Source: an uncultured Dysgonomonas sp.
GTDB lineage: Bacteria > Bacteroidota > Bacteroidia > Bacteroidales > Dysgonomonadaceae
Length of the DNA: 64,000 bases
Reading direction: 5' to 3'
Assembly (NCBI RefSeq): GCF_900079725.1
Contig: NZ_LT599032.1
Location: 1,704,209-1,768,208, forward strand
Shown: positions 9,343 through 17,522 of the stretch, one piece after another
Numbering within the stretch: position 1 is the stretch's first letter
Layout of the letters: every line of letters starts with the position of its first letter
The notes under the pieces: model-generated
What the model saw: only the letters and a program-made list of their open reading frames with translations
Database searches by the model: none
What the model was told of the DNA's origin: nothing
Made by a program: the position numbers and the translations under genes

Positions 9343-9514
9343 CCTCCCCTTGGGGCAGGGTTGTTAAGTTCTCCGCTTTGTTCTATTATTTTCTGCTGTC
9401 ATCCTGAGTGGAATGAAGGATCCCGATCCTGAAAAACGAGATGTTTCACTCCGTTCAACATGACACAGAGGGTATAAAAAATAGAACTTAACAGCCCTGC
9501 CCCTTGGGGGGAGG
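9343..9514. repeat. Nested inverted repeat, MITE-like or REP-like intergenic element
   Basis: The outer arms 9343-9372 and 9483-9514 are inverted copies containing GGGGCAGGG and GTTAAGTTCT, with a few mismatches. Inside them a second pair (TGTCATCCTGAGTGGAATGA from 9397, and its counterpart ending TTCAACATGACA at 9465) forms an inner palindrome. The TGTCATCCTGAG type of motif is one I recognise as a dispersed intergenic repeat in Bacteroidetes and relatives. There is no ORF inside, so it would be non-autonomous. Confidence 0.65.
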
Positions 9515-9582
9515 CTACAGAGAGGGTAAAAGCTAATTATTAATTATTCATTCTTAATTATTAATTGCTCTTTGTGTTACCT

Positions 9583-9850
9583 TTGTTACCTTTTAACAAG
9601 TAGTAAGTTGAAAGTTAAGTGAGATACGGGTTGGTAACTGATGACTGCTAACTGTTGACTGTTTACTGAAAAAAGTGTTCTTTGTGTAAATCTTTGTGCC
9701 CCTTGTGGTAAAGAGATTTACCACTAAGTACACGAAGGAAATCACAACGGGCACAAAGGCTAAAAAGACTGTTACGTTTGTTACCTTTTGAAGAGAGTTA
9801 CAAGTAGACAAGATACAAGTTGTTAACTGCTGACTGTTGACTGTTAACTG
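9583..9850. repeat. Diverged direct repeat with a small palindrome
   Basis: Two related blocks (about 9583-9669 and 9776-9850) each begin with TTTGTTACCTTTT, continue with ACAAGTAG, and end in strings of ACTGTTGACTGTT type. Between them lies a perfect hairpin GTGGTAAA-GAGA-TTTACCAC (9705-9724) flanked by imperfectly paired CTTTGTGCC / CACGAAGG arms. No coding potential is evident. With the preceding nested repeat it fills the gene-free interval 9238-9950. Confidence 0.5.
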
Positions 9851-9952
9851 ATATATCTTTTACCTTTTTTATAACCGGTCACCAATAGCGGTTTACAGAA
9901 AGCGTATCTAAATTAAAATAGACAGAATATCACATCTGTTACAAAAAATGAT

Positions 9953-9960
9953 TATTTTTG
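9953..9960 (+). promoter_or_regulatory. -7 element upstream of thrS
   Basis: TATTTTTG matches TAnnTTTG and gives a leader of about 50 nt before the thrS ATG at 10017. No convincing -33 TTG is seen. Confidence 0.55.
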
Positions 9961-10016
9961 CAAGTTCAAAAAAGTAGCTTGTTTGTAGGAGCTGCATAAT
10001 TAAATAGAAACTAAAA

Positions 10017-11969
10017 ATGATAAAAATTACATTTCCGGATGGTTCCGTGCGAGAATTTGCAAAAGGAACCACATCGATGCAGATAGCAGAAAGCATCAGT
10101 TCGCGTCTGGCTCAGGACGTACTTGCAGCCAAAGTCAATGGACAAGTATGGGATTTGACCCGTCCAATAGACGAAGACGCAACGATCGAATTGCTGAAAT
10201 GGGAAGATGAAGACGGTAAACACGCATACTGGCATTCTTCCGCCCACCTTATGGCCGAAGCCGTACAGATACTTTATCCTCATGCCAAATTCGGTATCGG
10301 GCCTGCCATCGAAAACGGATTTTATTATGATATAGACTTTGGTGATACCCCGGTAAAAGATGCAGACTTTGCTAAAATAGAAGCAAAGATGATGGAGCTT
10401 ATCGCCAATAAAGAAGAGATCAAACGCCAGAGCATTTCCAAATCTGATGCAATAAAGATGTTCGATGCCCGCCACGAAAACTATAAGGTAGAGCTTATAA
10501 ATGATCTCGAAGACGGTACCATCACCACATATACACAAGGTGTGTTTACAGACCTTTGCCGCGGACCTCACTTGCCTAATACATCTTACATTAAGGCGGT
10601 AAAAATCCTTAGTGCGGCAGGTGCATACTGGCGTGGCGATGAAAAGCGTAAACAACTTACCCGTCTCTACGGCATCACTTTCCCTAAAAAGAAAATGCTG
10701 GACGAGTATCTGATAATGCTTGAAGAAGCCAAAAAGCGCGATCACCGCAAGATCGGAAAAGAGCTGGAATTGTTCGCTTTTTCCGAAAACGTAGGAAAAG
10801 GGCTTCCATTATGGCTTCCACGTGGTACTCAGTTACGTTTGAAACTGGAGGATTTCTTAAAGAAAATCCAGCGTAAGTTTGATTACCAGCAGGTAATGAC
10901 TCCGCATATAGGTAGCAAGATATTATATGTTACTTCGGGACACTACGAAAAGTACGGTAAGGATTCTTTCCAGCCTATCCATACACCGGAAGAAGGAGAA
11001 GAGTTCTTATTGAAACCGATGAACTGTCCTCACCACTGCGAGATTTACAAAATAATTCCACGCTCATACAAAGACCTGCCTTTGCGTCTGGCTGAGTTTG
11101 GCACTGTTTACCGTTACGAACAAAGTGGAGAGCTTCACGGCTTAACCCGTGTCCGTGGATTTACTCAGGACGATGCGCATATATTCTGTACACCTGAGCA
11201 ATTGAAAGCTGAATTCCTGAAAGTAATGGACATTGTTTTCATTATCTTTAAGGCGCTTGACTTCGAAAATTTCGAAGCCCAGATATCTTTGCGCGACCCT
11301 GAAAACCGTGAAAAATATATCGGTAGCGATGAAAATTGGGAAAAAGCAGAACGTGCCATTATAGAAGCCTGCGAAGAAAAAGGCCTGCCTGCAAAAGTAG
11401 AACTTGGTGAAGCGGCCTTCTATGGTCCCAAACTCGACTTTATGGTAAAAGACGCCTTGGGCCGCCGCTGGCAGCTGGGAACAATACAGGTTGACTATAA
11501 TCTCCCTGAACGTTTCGAACTGGAATACACAGGCGCAGACAACCAAAAACACCGTCCGGTGATGATCCACCGTGCACCGTTTGGCTCGATGGAACGCTTC
11601 ATTGCAGTACTTATCGAGCATACTGCGGGTAAATTCCCGTTATGGCTGGCGCCTGACCAGGTGGTAATATTACCTATCAGCGAGAAGTTCAATGATTATG
11701 CTCACAGAGTGAACAGCTATTTCAAACAACAGGGAATTAGTTCGCAGGTGGATGACCGTAATGAAAAGATCGGACGTAAAATCCGCGATAATGAATTGAA
11801 AAGAATCCCTTATTTGCTCATTGTAGGCGAGAAAGAAGCAGAAACAGAAGAAGTTTCGGTAAGAAAACAGGGCGAAGGTGATAAAGGTTCGATGAAATTT
11901 ACTAACTTTGCTGCCCAATTGAATGAAGAAGTAGAGAAAATGATGAATGCATGGGAGCAGCAATCCTAA
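10017..11969 (+). CDS. thrS: Threonyl-tRNA synthetase
   Basis: Class II aminoacyl-tRNA synthetase that charges tRNA-Thr, 650 residues. The N-terminal TGS domain covers about residues 1-60. The editing domain follows with the zinc-type HSSAH motif (His73, His77) and the CRGPH segment. The catalytic core has [10 protein letters not shown], motif 2 [10 protein letters not shown] near 363-372, the [11 protein letters not shown] segment and motif 3 GSMERF near 523-528. The anticodon-binding domain is C-terminal. It heads the conserved thrS-infC-rpmI-rplT cluster, with infC 72 nt downstream. No leader resembling a T-box or thrS operator was recognised. Confidence 0.97.
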   Translation: MIKITFPDGSVREFAKGTTSMQIAESISSRLAQDVLAAKVNGQVWDLTRPIDEDATIELLKWEDEDGKHAYWHSSAHLMAEAVQILYPHAKFGIGPAIENGFYYDIDFGDTPVKDADFAKIEAKMMELIANKEEIKRQSISKSDAIKMFDARHENYKVELINDLEDGTITTYTQGVFTDLCRGPHLPNTSYIKAVKILSAAGAYWRGDEKRKQLTRLYGITFPKKKMLDEYLIMLEEAKKRDHRKIGKELELFAFSENVGKGLPLWLPRGTQLRLKLEDFLKKIQRKFDYQQVMTPHIGSKILYVTSGHYEKYGKDSFQPIHTPEEGEEFLLKPMNCPHHCEIYKIIPRSYKDLPLRLAEFGTVYRYEQSGELHGLTRVRGFTQDDAHIFCTPEQLKAEFLKVMDIVFIIFKALDFENFEAQISLRDPENREKYIGSDENWEKAERAIIEACEEKGLPAKVELGEAAFYGPKLDFMVKDALGRRWQLGTIQVDYNLPERFELEYTGADNQKHRPVMIHRAPFGSMERFIAVLIEHTAGKFPLWLAPDQVVILPISEKFNDYAHRVNSYFKQQGISSQVDDRNEKIGRKIRDNELKRIPYLLIVGEKEAETEEVSVRKQGEGDKGSMKFTNFAAQLNEEVEKMMNAWEQQS

Positions 11970-12041
11970 GTATTCGTTATTTATATTTTTGAAAATTAAA
12001 TATTTAAATAAAAAAGATAAAGGAATTCTAACAGTTTTTGA

Positions 12042-12674
12042 ATGAGAAACAACAGATTTAATAATCGCAAAGAAGAGTTACACAAAATCAATGGAAATAT
12101 TCGGGCTCGGGAAGTCCGTTTAGTCGGTGACAATGTAGAACAAGGTGTATACACCATAAACGAAGCCTTACGACTAGCTGATGACCTCGAACTTGATTTA
12201 GTTGAAATTTCTCCAACAGCCGATCCCCCTGTTTGTAGAATCACCGATTATCAGAAGTTCCTTTATCAGCAGAAGAAAAAACAGAAAGAGGCTAAAGCCA
12301 AGTCTGTAAAAGTTGTGGTAAAAGAGATCCGTTTCGGACCACAAACCGATGACCATGACTTTAACTTTAAGCTCAATCATGCGAAAAACTTCCTCGAAGA
12401 AGGAGCAAAAGTGAAAGCTTATGTGTTCTTCAAAGGACGTTCGATCCTGTTTAAGGAACAAGGAGAGGTTCTTCTTCTACGTTTTGCTACAGAACTTGAA
12501 GACTTAGGAAAAGTGGATCAATTGCCTGCCCTTGAAGGTAAGAAGATGATCATGATGCTTTCCCCTAAAAAGCAACCAGCAAAAGCTCCGGCTCCGGCTA
12601 AACCGAAAGACGGTGAGAAAAAGGTTATAGAGAAAAAAGCAGACAAACCAAAAGAAGAGAACAACGAAGAATAA
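12042..12674 (+). CDS. infC: Translation initiation factor IF-3
   Basis: Binds the 30S subunit, controls start-codon fidelity and keeps the subunits apart. Both domains are present: the N-domain ([16 protein letters not shown], then [20 protein letters not shown]) and the C-domain ([29 protein letters not shown]). A Lys/Pro/Ala-rich tail of about 35 residues extends beyond the usual fold, a feature common in Bacteroidetes. The start is a plain ATG, whereas the enterobacterial gene uses AUU, so that form of autoregulation is not indicated. It sits between thrS and rpmI as expected. Confidence 0.96.
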   Translation: MRNNRFNNRKEELHKINGNIRAREVRLVGDNVEQGVYTINEALRLADDLELDLVEISPTADPPVCRITDYQKFLYQQKKKQKEAKAKSVKVVVKEIRFGPQTDDHDFNFKLNHAKNFLEEGAKVKAYVFFKGRSILFKEQGEVLLLRFATELEDLGKVDQLPALEGKKMIMMLSPKKQPAKAPAPAKPKDGEKKVIEKKADKPKEENNEE

Positions 12675-12727
12675 AACGGATACTTTGTATGTATTCGTAC
12701 TTTAAATAATTAAATTAATAAACTGAG

Positions 12728-12925
12728 ATGCCAAAAATGAAGACTAATTCCGGTGCCAAAAAGAGGTTCGCCCTTACCGGATCAGGAAAAATCAAAAGAA
12801 AACATGCTTTCAAAAGTCACATCCTGACTAAGAAAACGAAAAAACAAAAGAGAAATCTTACTCACTCTTCACTTGTTCACAAAGTAGACGAGAAAGCGGT
12901 GAAAAAATTATTAGCTCTTAAATAA
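12728..12925 (+). CDS. rpmI: 50S ribosomal protein L35
   Basis: A 65-residue, very basic ribosomal protein of the large subunit. The family signature [14 protein letters not shown] opens the protein, and [14 protein letters not shown] follows. Length and position 53 nt after infC and 106 nt before rplT are canonical. Confidence 0.97.
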   Translation: MPKMKTNSGAKKRFALTGSGKIKRKHAFKSHILTKKTKKQKRNLTHSSLVHKVDEKAVKKLLALK

Positions 12926-13031
12926 TCTATTTCGTTTTACAAAAGCAAGTTTTAAAGATTTATTAACCGGATGTATGCACCAAAGAGTTCCAAAACGAAA
13001 GGAACCGCTGACATTCAAAACAATGTAAATT

Positions 13032-13376
13032 ATGCCAAGATCAGTCAATCATGTTGCTTCGCGCAACCGCAGAAAAAAAGTATTAAAACTAACAAGAGGT
13101 TACTACGGAGCCCGCAAAAATGTGTGGACAGTAGCCAAAAACACATGGGAAAAAGGTCTTACCTATGCATTCCGTGACCGTCGTGCTAAAAAACGCAACT
13201 TCCGTGCACTGTGGATACAACGTATCAACGCTGCTGCACGCCTTGAAGGATTGTCTTATTCCCGCCTGATGGGAGCTCTTCACAAAAACGGAGTGGAAAT
13301 CAATCGCAAAGTTCTTGCAGACCTTGCTATGAACCATCCTGAAGCGTTCAAAGCAATTGTAGATAAAGTAAAATAA
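13032..13376 (+). CDS. rplT: 50S ribosomal protein L20
   Basis: A 114-residue ribosomal protein required early in 50S assembly that binds 23S rRNA. Characteristic segments are [38 protein letters not shown] and [19 protein letters not shown]. In several bacteria L20 represses its own operon by binding a pseudoknot in the infC-rpmI leader; I could not identify such a structure here. It is the last gene of the operon, and a strong terminator follows after 15 nt. Confidence 0.97.
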   Translation: MPRSVNHVASRNRRKKVLKLTRGYYGARKNVWTVAKNTWEKGLTYAFRDRRAKKRNFRALWIQRINAAARLEGLSYSRLMGALHKNGVEINRKVLADLAMNHPEAFKAIVDKVK

Positions 13377-13391
13377 ATCGCTTTACTATAT

Positions 13392-13426
13392 AAAAAAGAC
13401 CGGACAAAATTGTCCGGTCTTTTTTA
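13392..13426 (+). terminator. Strong terminator of the thrS-infC-rpmI-rplT operon
   Basis: A perfect 11-bp stem AGACCGGACAA / TTGTCCGGTCT (13397-13407 and 13410-13420) has a 2-nt loop and is flanked by A-run and T-run. Confidence 0.92.
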
Positions 13427-13481
13427 TTTAATCAGTATAATAATTTCTTGAAATCCTTACATCTAATTGTTAAAAAAGAGA

Positions 13482-13489
13482 TACATTTG
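13482..13489 (+). promoter_or_regulatory. -7 element upstream of the DUF1080 gene
   Basis: TACATTTG, a full TAnnTTTG match, lies 45 nt before the ATG at 13535. A TTG at 13467-13469 is closer than usual for a -33 box. Confidence 0.5.
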
Positions 13490-13534
13490 TTCACCTTATG
13501 ATTTATTTAAATGTATTATTAAAAAACAAATGCC

Positions 13535-14200
13535 ATGAAACGTATCTTTTTGATCTTATCTATTTTATTAATTGCCTGTTCTTTATCCGCTTTATCAGCT
13601 AACAAAAACAAATGGAAACCACTCTTCGGGACTAATCTTTCAGATGCAAATTATAACCCGGAAGTATGGAGCGAAAAAGACGGAGTACTCGGCGCAGTAA
13701 AAGACGAATCTATCTGGACTACCACCCAATATGAAAACTTTGAGCTTGATCTCGAATTCAAAACAGATGAAGCAACCAATAGCGGAGTAGTCGTTTACTG
13801 TACAGATACCAAGAACTGGATCCCCAATTCGGTAGAAATACAAATAGCCGATGACCATAGCGAGCATTTCAAGAATGCCAAGCCATACGAAAAATGCGGT
13901 GCTATCTATGGCCATCTGGGTGCAAACAAAGACAAAGTAGTAAAGAAACCGGGAGAATGGAACCACATGCATATAAAATGTGAAGGACAGCATATCACTG
14001 TGACACTTAATGGACAGAAAGTCACAGAGATGAATATGAGCAAATGGACTTCGGGGACAACAAATCCTGATGGAACAAAAATTCCGAGCTGGCTGCCTAA
14101 ACCATTTGCCGAACTACCGACAAAAGGATTTATCGGTTTGCAGGGAAAACATGGAAACTCCTTAATCTGGTTTCGTAATGCAAAAATACGTAGTTTATAA
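13535..14200 (+). CDS. Secreted DUF1080 (3-keto-disaccharide hydrolase-type) protein
   Basis: 221-residue exported protein. It has an N-terminal signal peptide (MKRIFLILSILLIACSLSA) and one DUF1080 domain, a concanavalin-like jelly roll (KPLFGTNLSD, WSEKDGVLGA, LDLEFKTDEATNSGVVVYC, EWNHMHIKCEGQHITVTLNG, KGFIGLQGKHGNSLIWFRN). Pfam now names the family 3-keto-disaccharide hydrolase, but members vary and an enzymatic role is not shown by the sequence. A Cys in the leader (LIACS) might be a lipobox. It is monocistronic, with its own promoter and a hairpin behind it. Confidence 0.82.
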   Translation: MKRIFLILSILLIACSLSALSANKNKWKPLFGTNLSDANYNPEVWSEKDGVLGAVKDESIWTTTQYENFELDLEFKTDEATNSGVVVYCTDTKNWIPNSVEIQIADDHSEHFKNAKPYEKCGAIYGHLGANKDKVVKKPGEWNHMHIKCEGQHITVTLNGQKVTEMNMSKWTSGTTNPDGTKIPSWLPKPFAELPTKGFIGLQGKHGNSLIWFRNAKIRSL

Positions 14201-14228
14201 TAACGATCAGAATATGTGATTTACTTGC

Positions 14229-14262
14229 GAATAGGGCGATAAATAATTTTATCGCCCTATTC
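14229..14262. terminator. Perfect hairpin after the DUF1080 gene
   Basis: A 15-bp perfect stem (GAATAGGGCGATAAA at 14229-14243, complement at 14248-14262) has a TAAT loop. The T-tract is poor, so termination efficiency is uncertain. Confidence 0.65.
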
Positions 14263-14272
14263 ACTATATCAC

Positions 14273-14293
14273 AATGTCCGTTTTTTACAAGAC
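14273..14293 (+). promoter_or_regulatory. Candidate AraC-family binding site upstream of its own gene
   Basis: AATGTCCG-TTTTTTACAAGA begins 39 nt before the -7 element at 14312. A near copy (18 of the first 20 positions identical) lies at 15157, also 39 nt before the -7 element of the VOC gene. Neither promoter shows a -33 TTG at normal spacing, as expected for activator-dependent promoters. Confidence 0.55.
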
Positions 14294-14311
14294 AAAGAAA
14301 AGATAAGCGCT

Positions 14312-14319
14312 TAACTTTG
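14312..14319 (+). promoter_or_regulatory. -7 element of the AraC-family gene
   Basis: TAACTTTG fits TAnnTTTG and predicts a leader of about 25 nt before the ATG at 14352. Confidence 0.6.
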
Positions 14320-14351
14320 CTTCTGCTTTATTTTTTCATATATTTATCTTA

Positions 14352-15149
14352 ATGGAAACTTTCAGATTCATAAAGCCATCACCAATACTGGCTCCATTTG
14401 TTAAGCACTATTGGATATTAGAAATGGATGGGATTAATACCGTTTCGGAACGGGTAATCCCTACGGGATTTATGCAAATGATTTTCCATCGTGGTGACAG
14501 AATGAACTCGCTATCCGATAATAAAATACAACCCCAATCATTTATTTGCGGACAATCGACAGGTTTTACGGATTTAGTGTCTACCGGTAAAGTAAATATG
14601 ATTGTCGTTGTTTTCCACCCTTTCGGAACCAAGGCATTCTTTCCGATGCCTATGAATGAATTCTACAGAATGGATGTATCTCTTAACGACTTGAGCGATA
14701 AATCCCTGAGCGAGCTGGAAGATCGTGTTTATAACGAAGAAGATAACAATAAGGCAATAGCATTGATAGAATCCGCACTTATTTCCCGTCTAAGGCTATT
14801 CGACAATCACAACCGGAAGCGGATAACGGAAGTAATAAAAGCTATAAATCACAAGCACCAGTCCAGTATTAGATCTTTATCCGAAATAGCATGCCTTAGT
14901 TATAAGCAGTTCAACCGTATATTTACTGAATATGTGGGTATCAACCCAAAAGAGTTTACACGCATAGTACGTTTTCAAAGGGCGTTATATACCCTACAGA
15001 ACACACCGGATATTAATATCACAGAGTTGGCCTTCGATTGCGGATATTACGACCAACCTCATCTGATAAAAGAATTTAAAGCTTTTGCCGGCTATACTCC
15101 TCCCGAATTTATATCAGTCTGCACCCCTTATTCCGATTATTTCTCGTAG
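14352..15149 (+). CDS. AraC-family transcriptional regulator (DUF6597-type N-domain)
   Basis: 265-residue regulator. The N-terminal sensor part (FIKPSPILAPFVKHYWILEMD, GFMQMIFHRGD, FICGQSTGF, VFHPFGTKAFF) is of the DUF6597 type common in Bacteroidetes. The C-terminal AraC DNA-binding domain, about residues 155-260, has two helix-turn-helix units, including LSEIACLSYKQFNRIFTEYV and the canonical ITELAFDCGYYDQPHLIKEF. The ligand is unknown. A VOC-family gene follows after 85 nt with its own -7 element, and both promoters share a 20-bp upstream sequence. This suggests the protein activates itself and the VOC gene. Confidence 0.88.
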   Translation: METFRFIKPSPILAPFVKHYWILEMDGINTVSERVIPTGFMQMIFHRGDRMNSLSDNKIQPQSFICGQSTGFTDLVSTGKVNMIVVVFHPFGTKAFFPMPMNEFYRMDVSLNDLSDKSLSELEDRVYNEEDNNKAIALIESALISRLRLFDNHNRKRITEVIKAINHKHQSSIRSLSEIACLSYKQFNRIFTEYVGINPKEFTRIVRFQRALYTLQNTPDINITELAFDCGYYDQPHLIKEFKAFAGYTPPEFISVCTPYSDYFS

Positions 15150-15156
15150 CAGATTG

Positions 15157-15177
15157 AATGTCCTTTTCTTACAAGAT
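15157..15177 (+). promoter_or_regulatory. Second copy of the candidate AraC-family site, upstream of the VOC gene
   Basis: AATGTCCT-TTTCTTACAAGA differs from the 14273 site at only two of the first 20 positions and has exactly the same 39-nt offset to the -7 element (15196). It begins 7 nt after the AraC gene stop codon. Confidence 0.55.
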
Positions 15178-15195
15178 TCGAAGAGCCTGATACCC

Positions 15196-15203
15196 TACTT
15201 TTG
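15196..15203 (+). promoter_or_regulatory. -7 element of the VOC gene
   Basis: TACTTTTG matches TAnnTTTG and lies 31 nt upstream of the ATG at 15235. Confidence 0.6.
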
Positions 15204-15234
15204 CAATGTCAATTAACATATTAAATTCAGACTT

Positions 15235-15603
15235 ATGAAAAGATTAGTATCGTTCTTCGAAATCCCTTGCAGTAATTTTAGCAGGGCTGTAAAATTTTAT
15301 GAAACTATTTTCGGAATCGAAATGCCAAAATTTGATTGCGAGAGTGAAAAGATGGCTTTCTTCCCTGACGAAGACGGCTTGTCGCCCGGCGCAATTTCAT
15401 GGGCGGAAGATTTTCTCCCGTCAAAAAACGGAGTGCTTATCAGCCTCAACTGTGAAGATATAGCTTTCGCCTTATCTTTAATAGAATCGAATGGAGGAAA
15501 AGTTGTTATCCCAAAAACAAAAATAGAGGCAGAAAACCGTGGCTACTTCTGTGTATTTGCCGATAGCGAGGGGAACCATGTAGGATTATATTCAGACAAA
15601 TAG
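15235..15603 (+). CDS. VOC-family (glyoxalase/dioxygenase-like) protein
   Basis: 122-residue vicinal oxygen chelate protein with two beta-alpha-beta-beta-beta halves. The first half begins VSFFEIPCSNFSRAVKFYETIF and the second carries ISLNCEDIAFALSLIESNGGKVV and GYFCVFADSEGNHVGLYS. Members include glyoxalase I, fosfomycin and bleomycin resistance proteins and dioxygenases, and the substrate cannot be named from the sequence. It is likely controlled by the adjacent AraC-family protein, so it may act on or sense a small reactive metabolite. A perfect palindrome terminator follows. Confidence 0.83.
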   Translation: MKRLVSFFEIPCSNFSRAVKFYETIFGIEMPKFDCESEKMAFFPDEDGLSPGAISWAEDFLPSKNGVLISLNCEDIAFALSLIESNGGKVVIPKTKIEAENRGYFCVFADSEGNHVGLYSDK

Positions 15604-15612
15604 CAAAAATAA

Positions 15613-15636
15613 GGGCTGAACTTTAAAGTTCAGCCC
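15613..15636. terminator. Bidirectional terminator between the VOC gene and fumarase
   Basis: A perfect 24-nt palindrome (GGGCTGAACTTT joined to its complement) sits between convergent genes. On the minus strand it is followed by TTATTTTTG, so it probably works best for the fumarase transcript. Confidence 0.8.
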
Positions 15637-15665
15637 CTGTTTGTCTTATAATCATATAAATGATT

Positions 15666-17306
15666 TTAGCATGTCGCACAGTTAATAGGCTTCAATTGTT
15701 GGAAGAAATCATTTCCTTTATCATCTACCAGAATAAAAGCAGGAAAATCAACGACCTCAATTTTCCAGATAGCCTCCATACCTAGTTCAGGATACTCAAG
15801 ACACTCTAGGCTCTTGATACTGTTCTGTGCCAGAATAGCCGCCGGACCACCTATACTACCCAGATAGAAGCCTCCATGCTTATGACAGGCATCTGTTACC
15901 TGCTGGCTGCGGTTCCCTTTGGCAATCATGATAAGGCTGCCACCTTGCGACTGGAATGAGTCTACATAGGAATCCATACGCCCCGCTGTAGTCGGCCCCA
16001 TAGATCCGCTGGCGTAGCCTTTCGGCGTTTTTGCCGGACCTGCATAGTAAATAGGGTGATCTTTTATATATTGTGGTAATCCTTCACCGTTATCGATTCG
16101 TTCCTGCAATTTTGCATGAGCAATATCACGCCCAACGATAATTGTGCCGGTAAGGGACAAACGGGTCGAAACAGGATATTTAGTCAGTTCTGCAAGAATT
16201 TCTTTCATCGGACGGTTCAGGTCTATCTTTACTCCACCGGCTTCCCCCGCATTGCGTAATTCTTCAGGGATGAGACGAGCCGGATTATCTTCCAGTTTCT
16301 CCAACCAAACTCCGTCCTTATTGATTTTACCTTTAATATTCCTATCTGCCGAACAGGATACTCCCATTCCTACCGGACAAGAAGCTCCATGGCGAGGCAA
16401 ACGGATTACACGGATATCGTGAGCAAAGAACTTACCACCGAATTGCGCCCCCAGGCCTAACTCCTGGGCTGCCTTCAATAATTTCGCCTCCATCTCCAGA
16501 TCGCGAAAAGCCTGACCACCTTCATTCCCTGAAGTAGGTAGGTTATCATAATATTTTGTAGAAGCCATCTTCACTGTCTTCAGATTTGTTTCGGCGGAAG
16601 TGCCGCCAATAGCAAATGCAATATGATAAGGAGGGCAAGCTGCTGTTCCCAACGATTTCATTTTCTCTATAAGGAATTTTTCCAGCTTACCGGGAGTCAG
16701 CAATGCTTTTGTTTCCTGATAAAGATAAGTCTTATTAGCCGAGCCTCCACCTTTGGCTACGAACAAGAATTTATATTCATCCCCGTTTACGGCATATAAA
16801 TCTATCTGCGCAGGAAGGTTGCTCCCTGTATTTATTTCCTTATACATGTCCAGGGGCGCATTCTGCGAGTAGCGCAGATTGTCTTCCGTAAAAGTATTAT
16901 ATACTCCTTTCGAGAGAGCCTCTTCATCATTTCCTCCGGTCCATACATTCTGGCCTTTCTTACCCATTATAATCGCTGTGCCTGTATCCTGACAGAACGG
17001 AAGTATACCTTTAGCCGAGATCTCGGAGTTACGCAAAAAAGTAAGCGCCACAAACTTATCGTTATCACTGGCTTCAGGATCGGAGAGAATTTTTGCAACC
17101 TGCTCCTGATGCTCAGGACGAAGCAAAAACTCCACATTATGGAATGCATGCTGAGCTAATAAAGTAAGTGCTTCGGGTGATACTTTTAAAATTTCCTGAC
17201 CTTCAAAGTTTGCGGTAGAAACGAAGTCTTTCGACAAGAGATAATACTCTGTTGTATCTTTTCCAAGAGGGAAAGTTTCCTGATACTTAAACGGAGGTGT
17301 TGCCAT
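15666..17306 (-). CDS. fumA: Class I (iron-sulfur) fumarate hydratase
   Basis: Oxygen-sensitive [4Fe-4S] enzyme that interconverts fumarate and malate in the TCA or reductive succinate pathway. The single 546-residue chain contains both the alpha and beta type domains, as in E. coli FumA/FumB. The cluster cysteines are Cys105 (LPFCQDTG), Cys224 (TAACPPYH) and Cys318 (GVSCSA), at the same numbers as in E. coli FumA. The beta part carries [13 protein letters not shown] and KGNRS. A good promoter lies upstream on the minus strand and a terminator palindrome downstream, so it is monocistronic. Confidence 0.94.
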   Translation of the reverse strand: MATPPFKYQETFPLGKDTTEYYLLSKDFVSTANFEGQEILKVSPEALTLLAQHAFHNVEFLLRPEHQEQVAKILSDPEASDNDKFVALTFLRNSEISAKGILPFCQDTGTAIIMGKKGQNVWTGGNDEEALSKGVYNTFTEDNLRYSQNAPLDMYKEINTGSNLPAQIDLYAVNGDEYKFLFVAKGGGSANKTYLYQETKALLTPGKLEKFLIEKMKSLGTAACPPYHIAFAIGGTSAETNLKTVKMASTKYYDNLPTSGNEGGQAFRDLEMEAKLLKAAQELGLGAQFGGKFFAHDIRVIRLPRHGASCPVGMGVSCSADRNIKGKINKDGVWLEKLEDNPARLIPEELRNAGEAGGVKIDLNRPMKEILAELTKYPVSTRLSLTGTIIVGRDIAHAKLQERIDNGEGLPQYIKDHPIYYAGPAKTPKGYASGSMGPTTAGRMDSYVDSFQSQGGSLIMIAKGNRSQQVTDACHKHGGFYLGSIGGPAAILAQNSIKSLECLEYPELGMEAIWKIEVVDFPAFILVDDKGNDFFQQLKPINCATC

Positions 17307-17339
17307 GAATTAATATTTTTATAGTTGATTTATTATGTG

Positions 17340-17370
17340 CAAAAGTAGCAAATATCTACAACCTTATCAA
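17340..17370 (-). promoter_or_regulatory. Promoter of the fumarase gene
   Basis: On the minus strand, TACTTTTG (17340-17347) is a full -7 match, and TTG (complement of 17368-17370) lies 20 nt further upstream as a -33 box. The predicted leader is about 30 nt. Confidence 0.65.
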
Positions 17371-17454
17371 GGATTGCAAGTTTATAAAATAATAAAATGA
17401 AATTCTAATTATGCTAAATTTTGTAAGAGTAAAATATCTTTCAATAAAAACTTG

Positions 17455-17462
17455 TATATTTG
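17455..17462 (+). promoter_or_regulatory. -7 element upstream of the 391-aa hypothetical gene
   Basis: TATATTTG is a full TAnnTTTG match about 60 nt before the ATG at 17523. The -33 region is not evident. Confidence 0.5.
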
Positions 17463-17522
17463 TTGCGTATATACTAACTAGGGTTACTATATCAAATACA
17501 TAAATTACATAAAGAGACACAA

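Noticed and set aside
9593-9811. Minus-strand ORF in the repeat interval
   Set aside because: It is built from the direct repeats and the GTGGTAAA hairpin; no protein-like composition.
10011-10745. 244-codon minus-strand ORF opposite thrS
   Set aside because: Antisense shadow of the threonyl-tRNA synthetase gene; length alone is not evidence.
12971-13177. 68-codon ORF overlapping the start of rplT
   Set aside because: It is a frame shadow of the L20 gene, which is certain from sequence and context.
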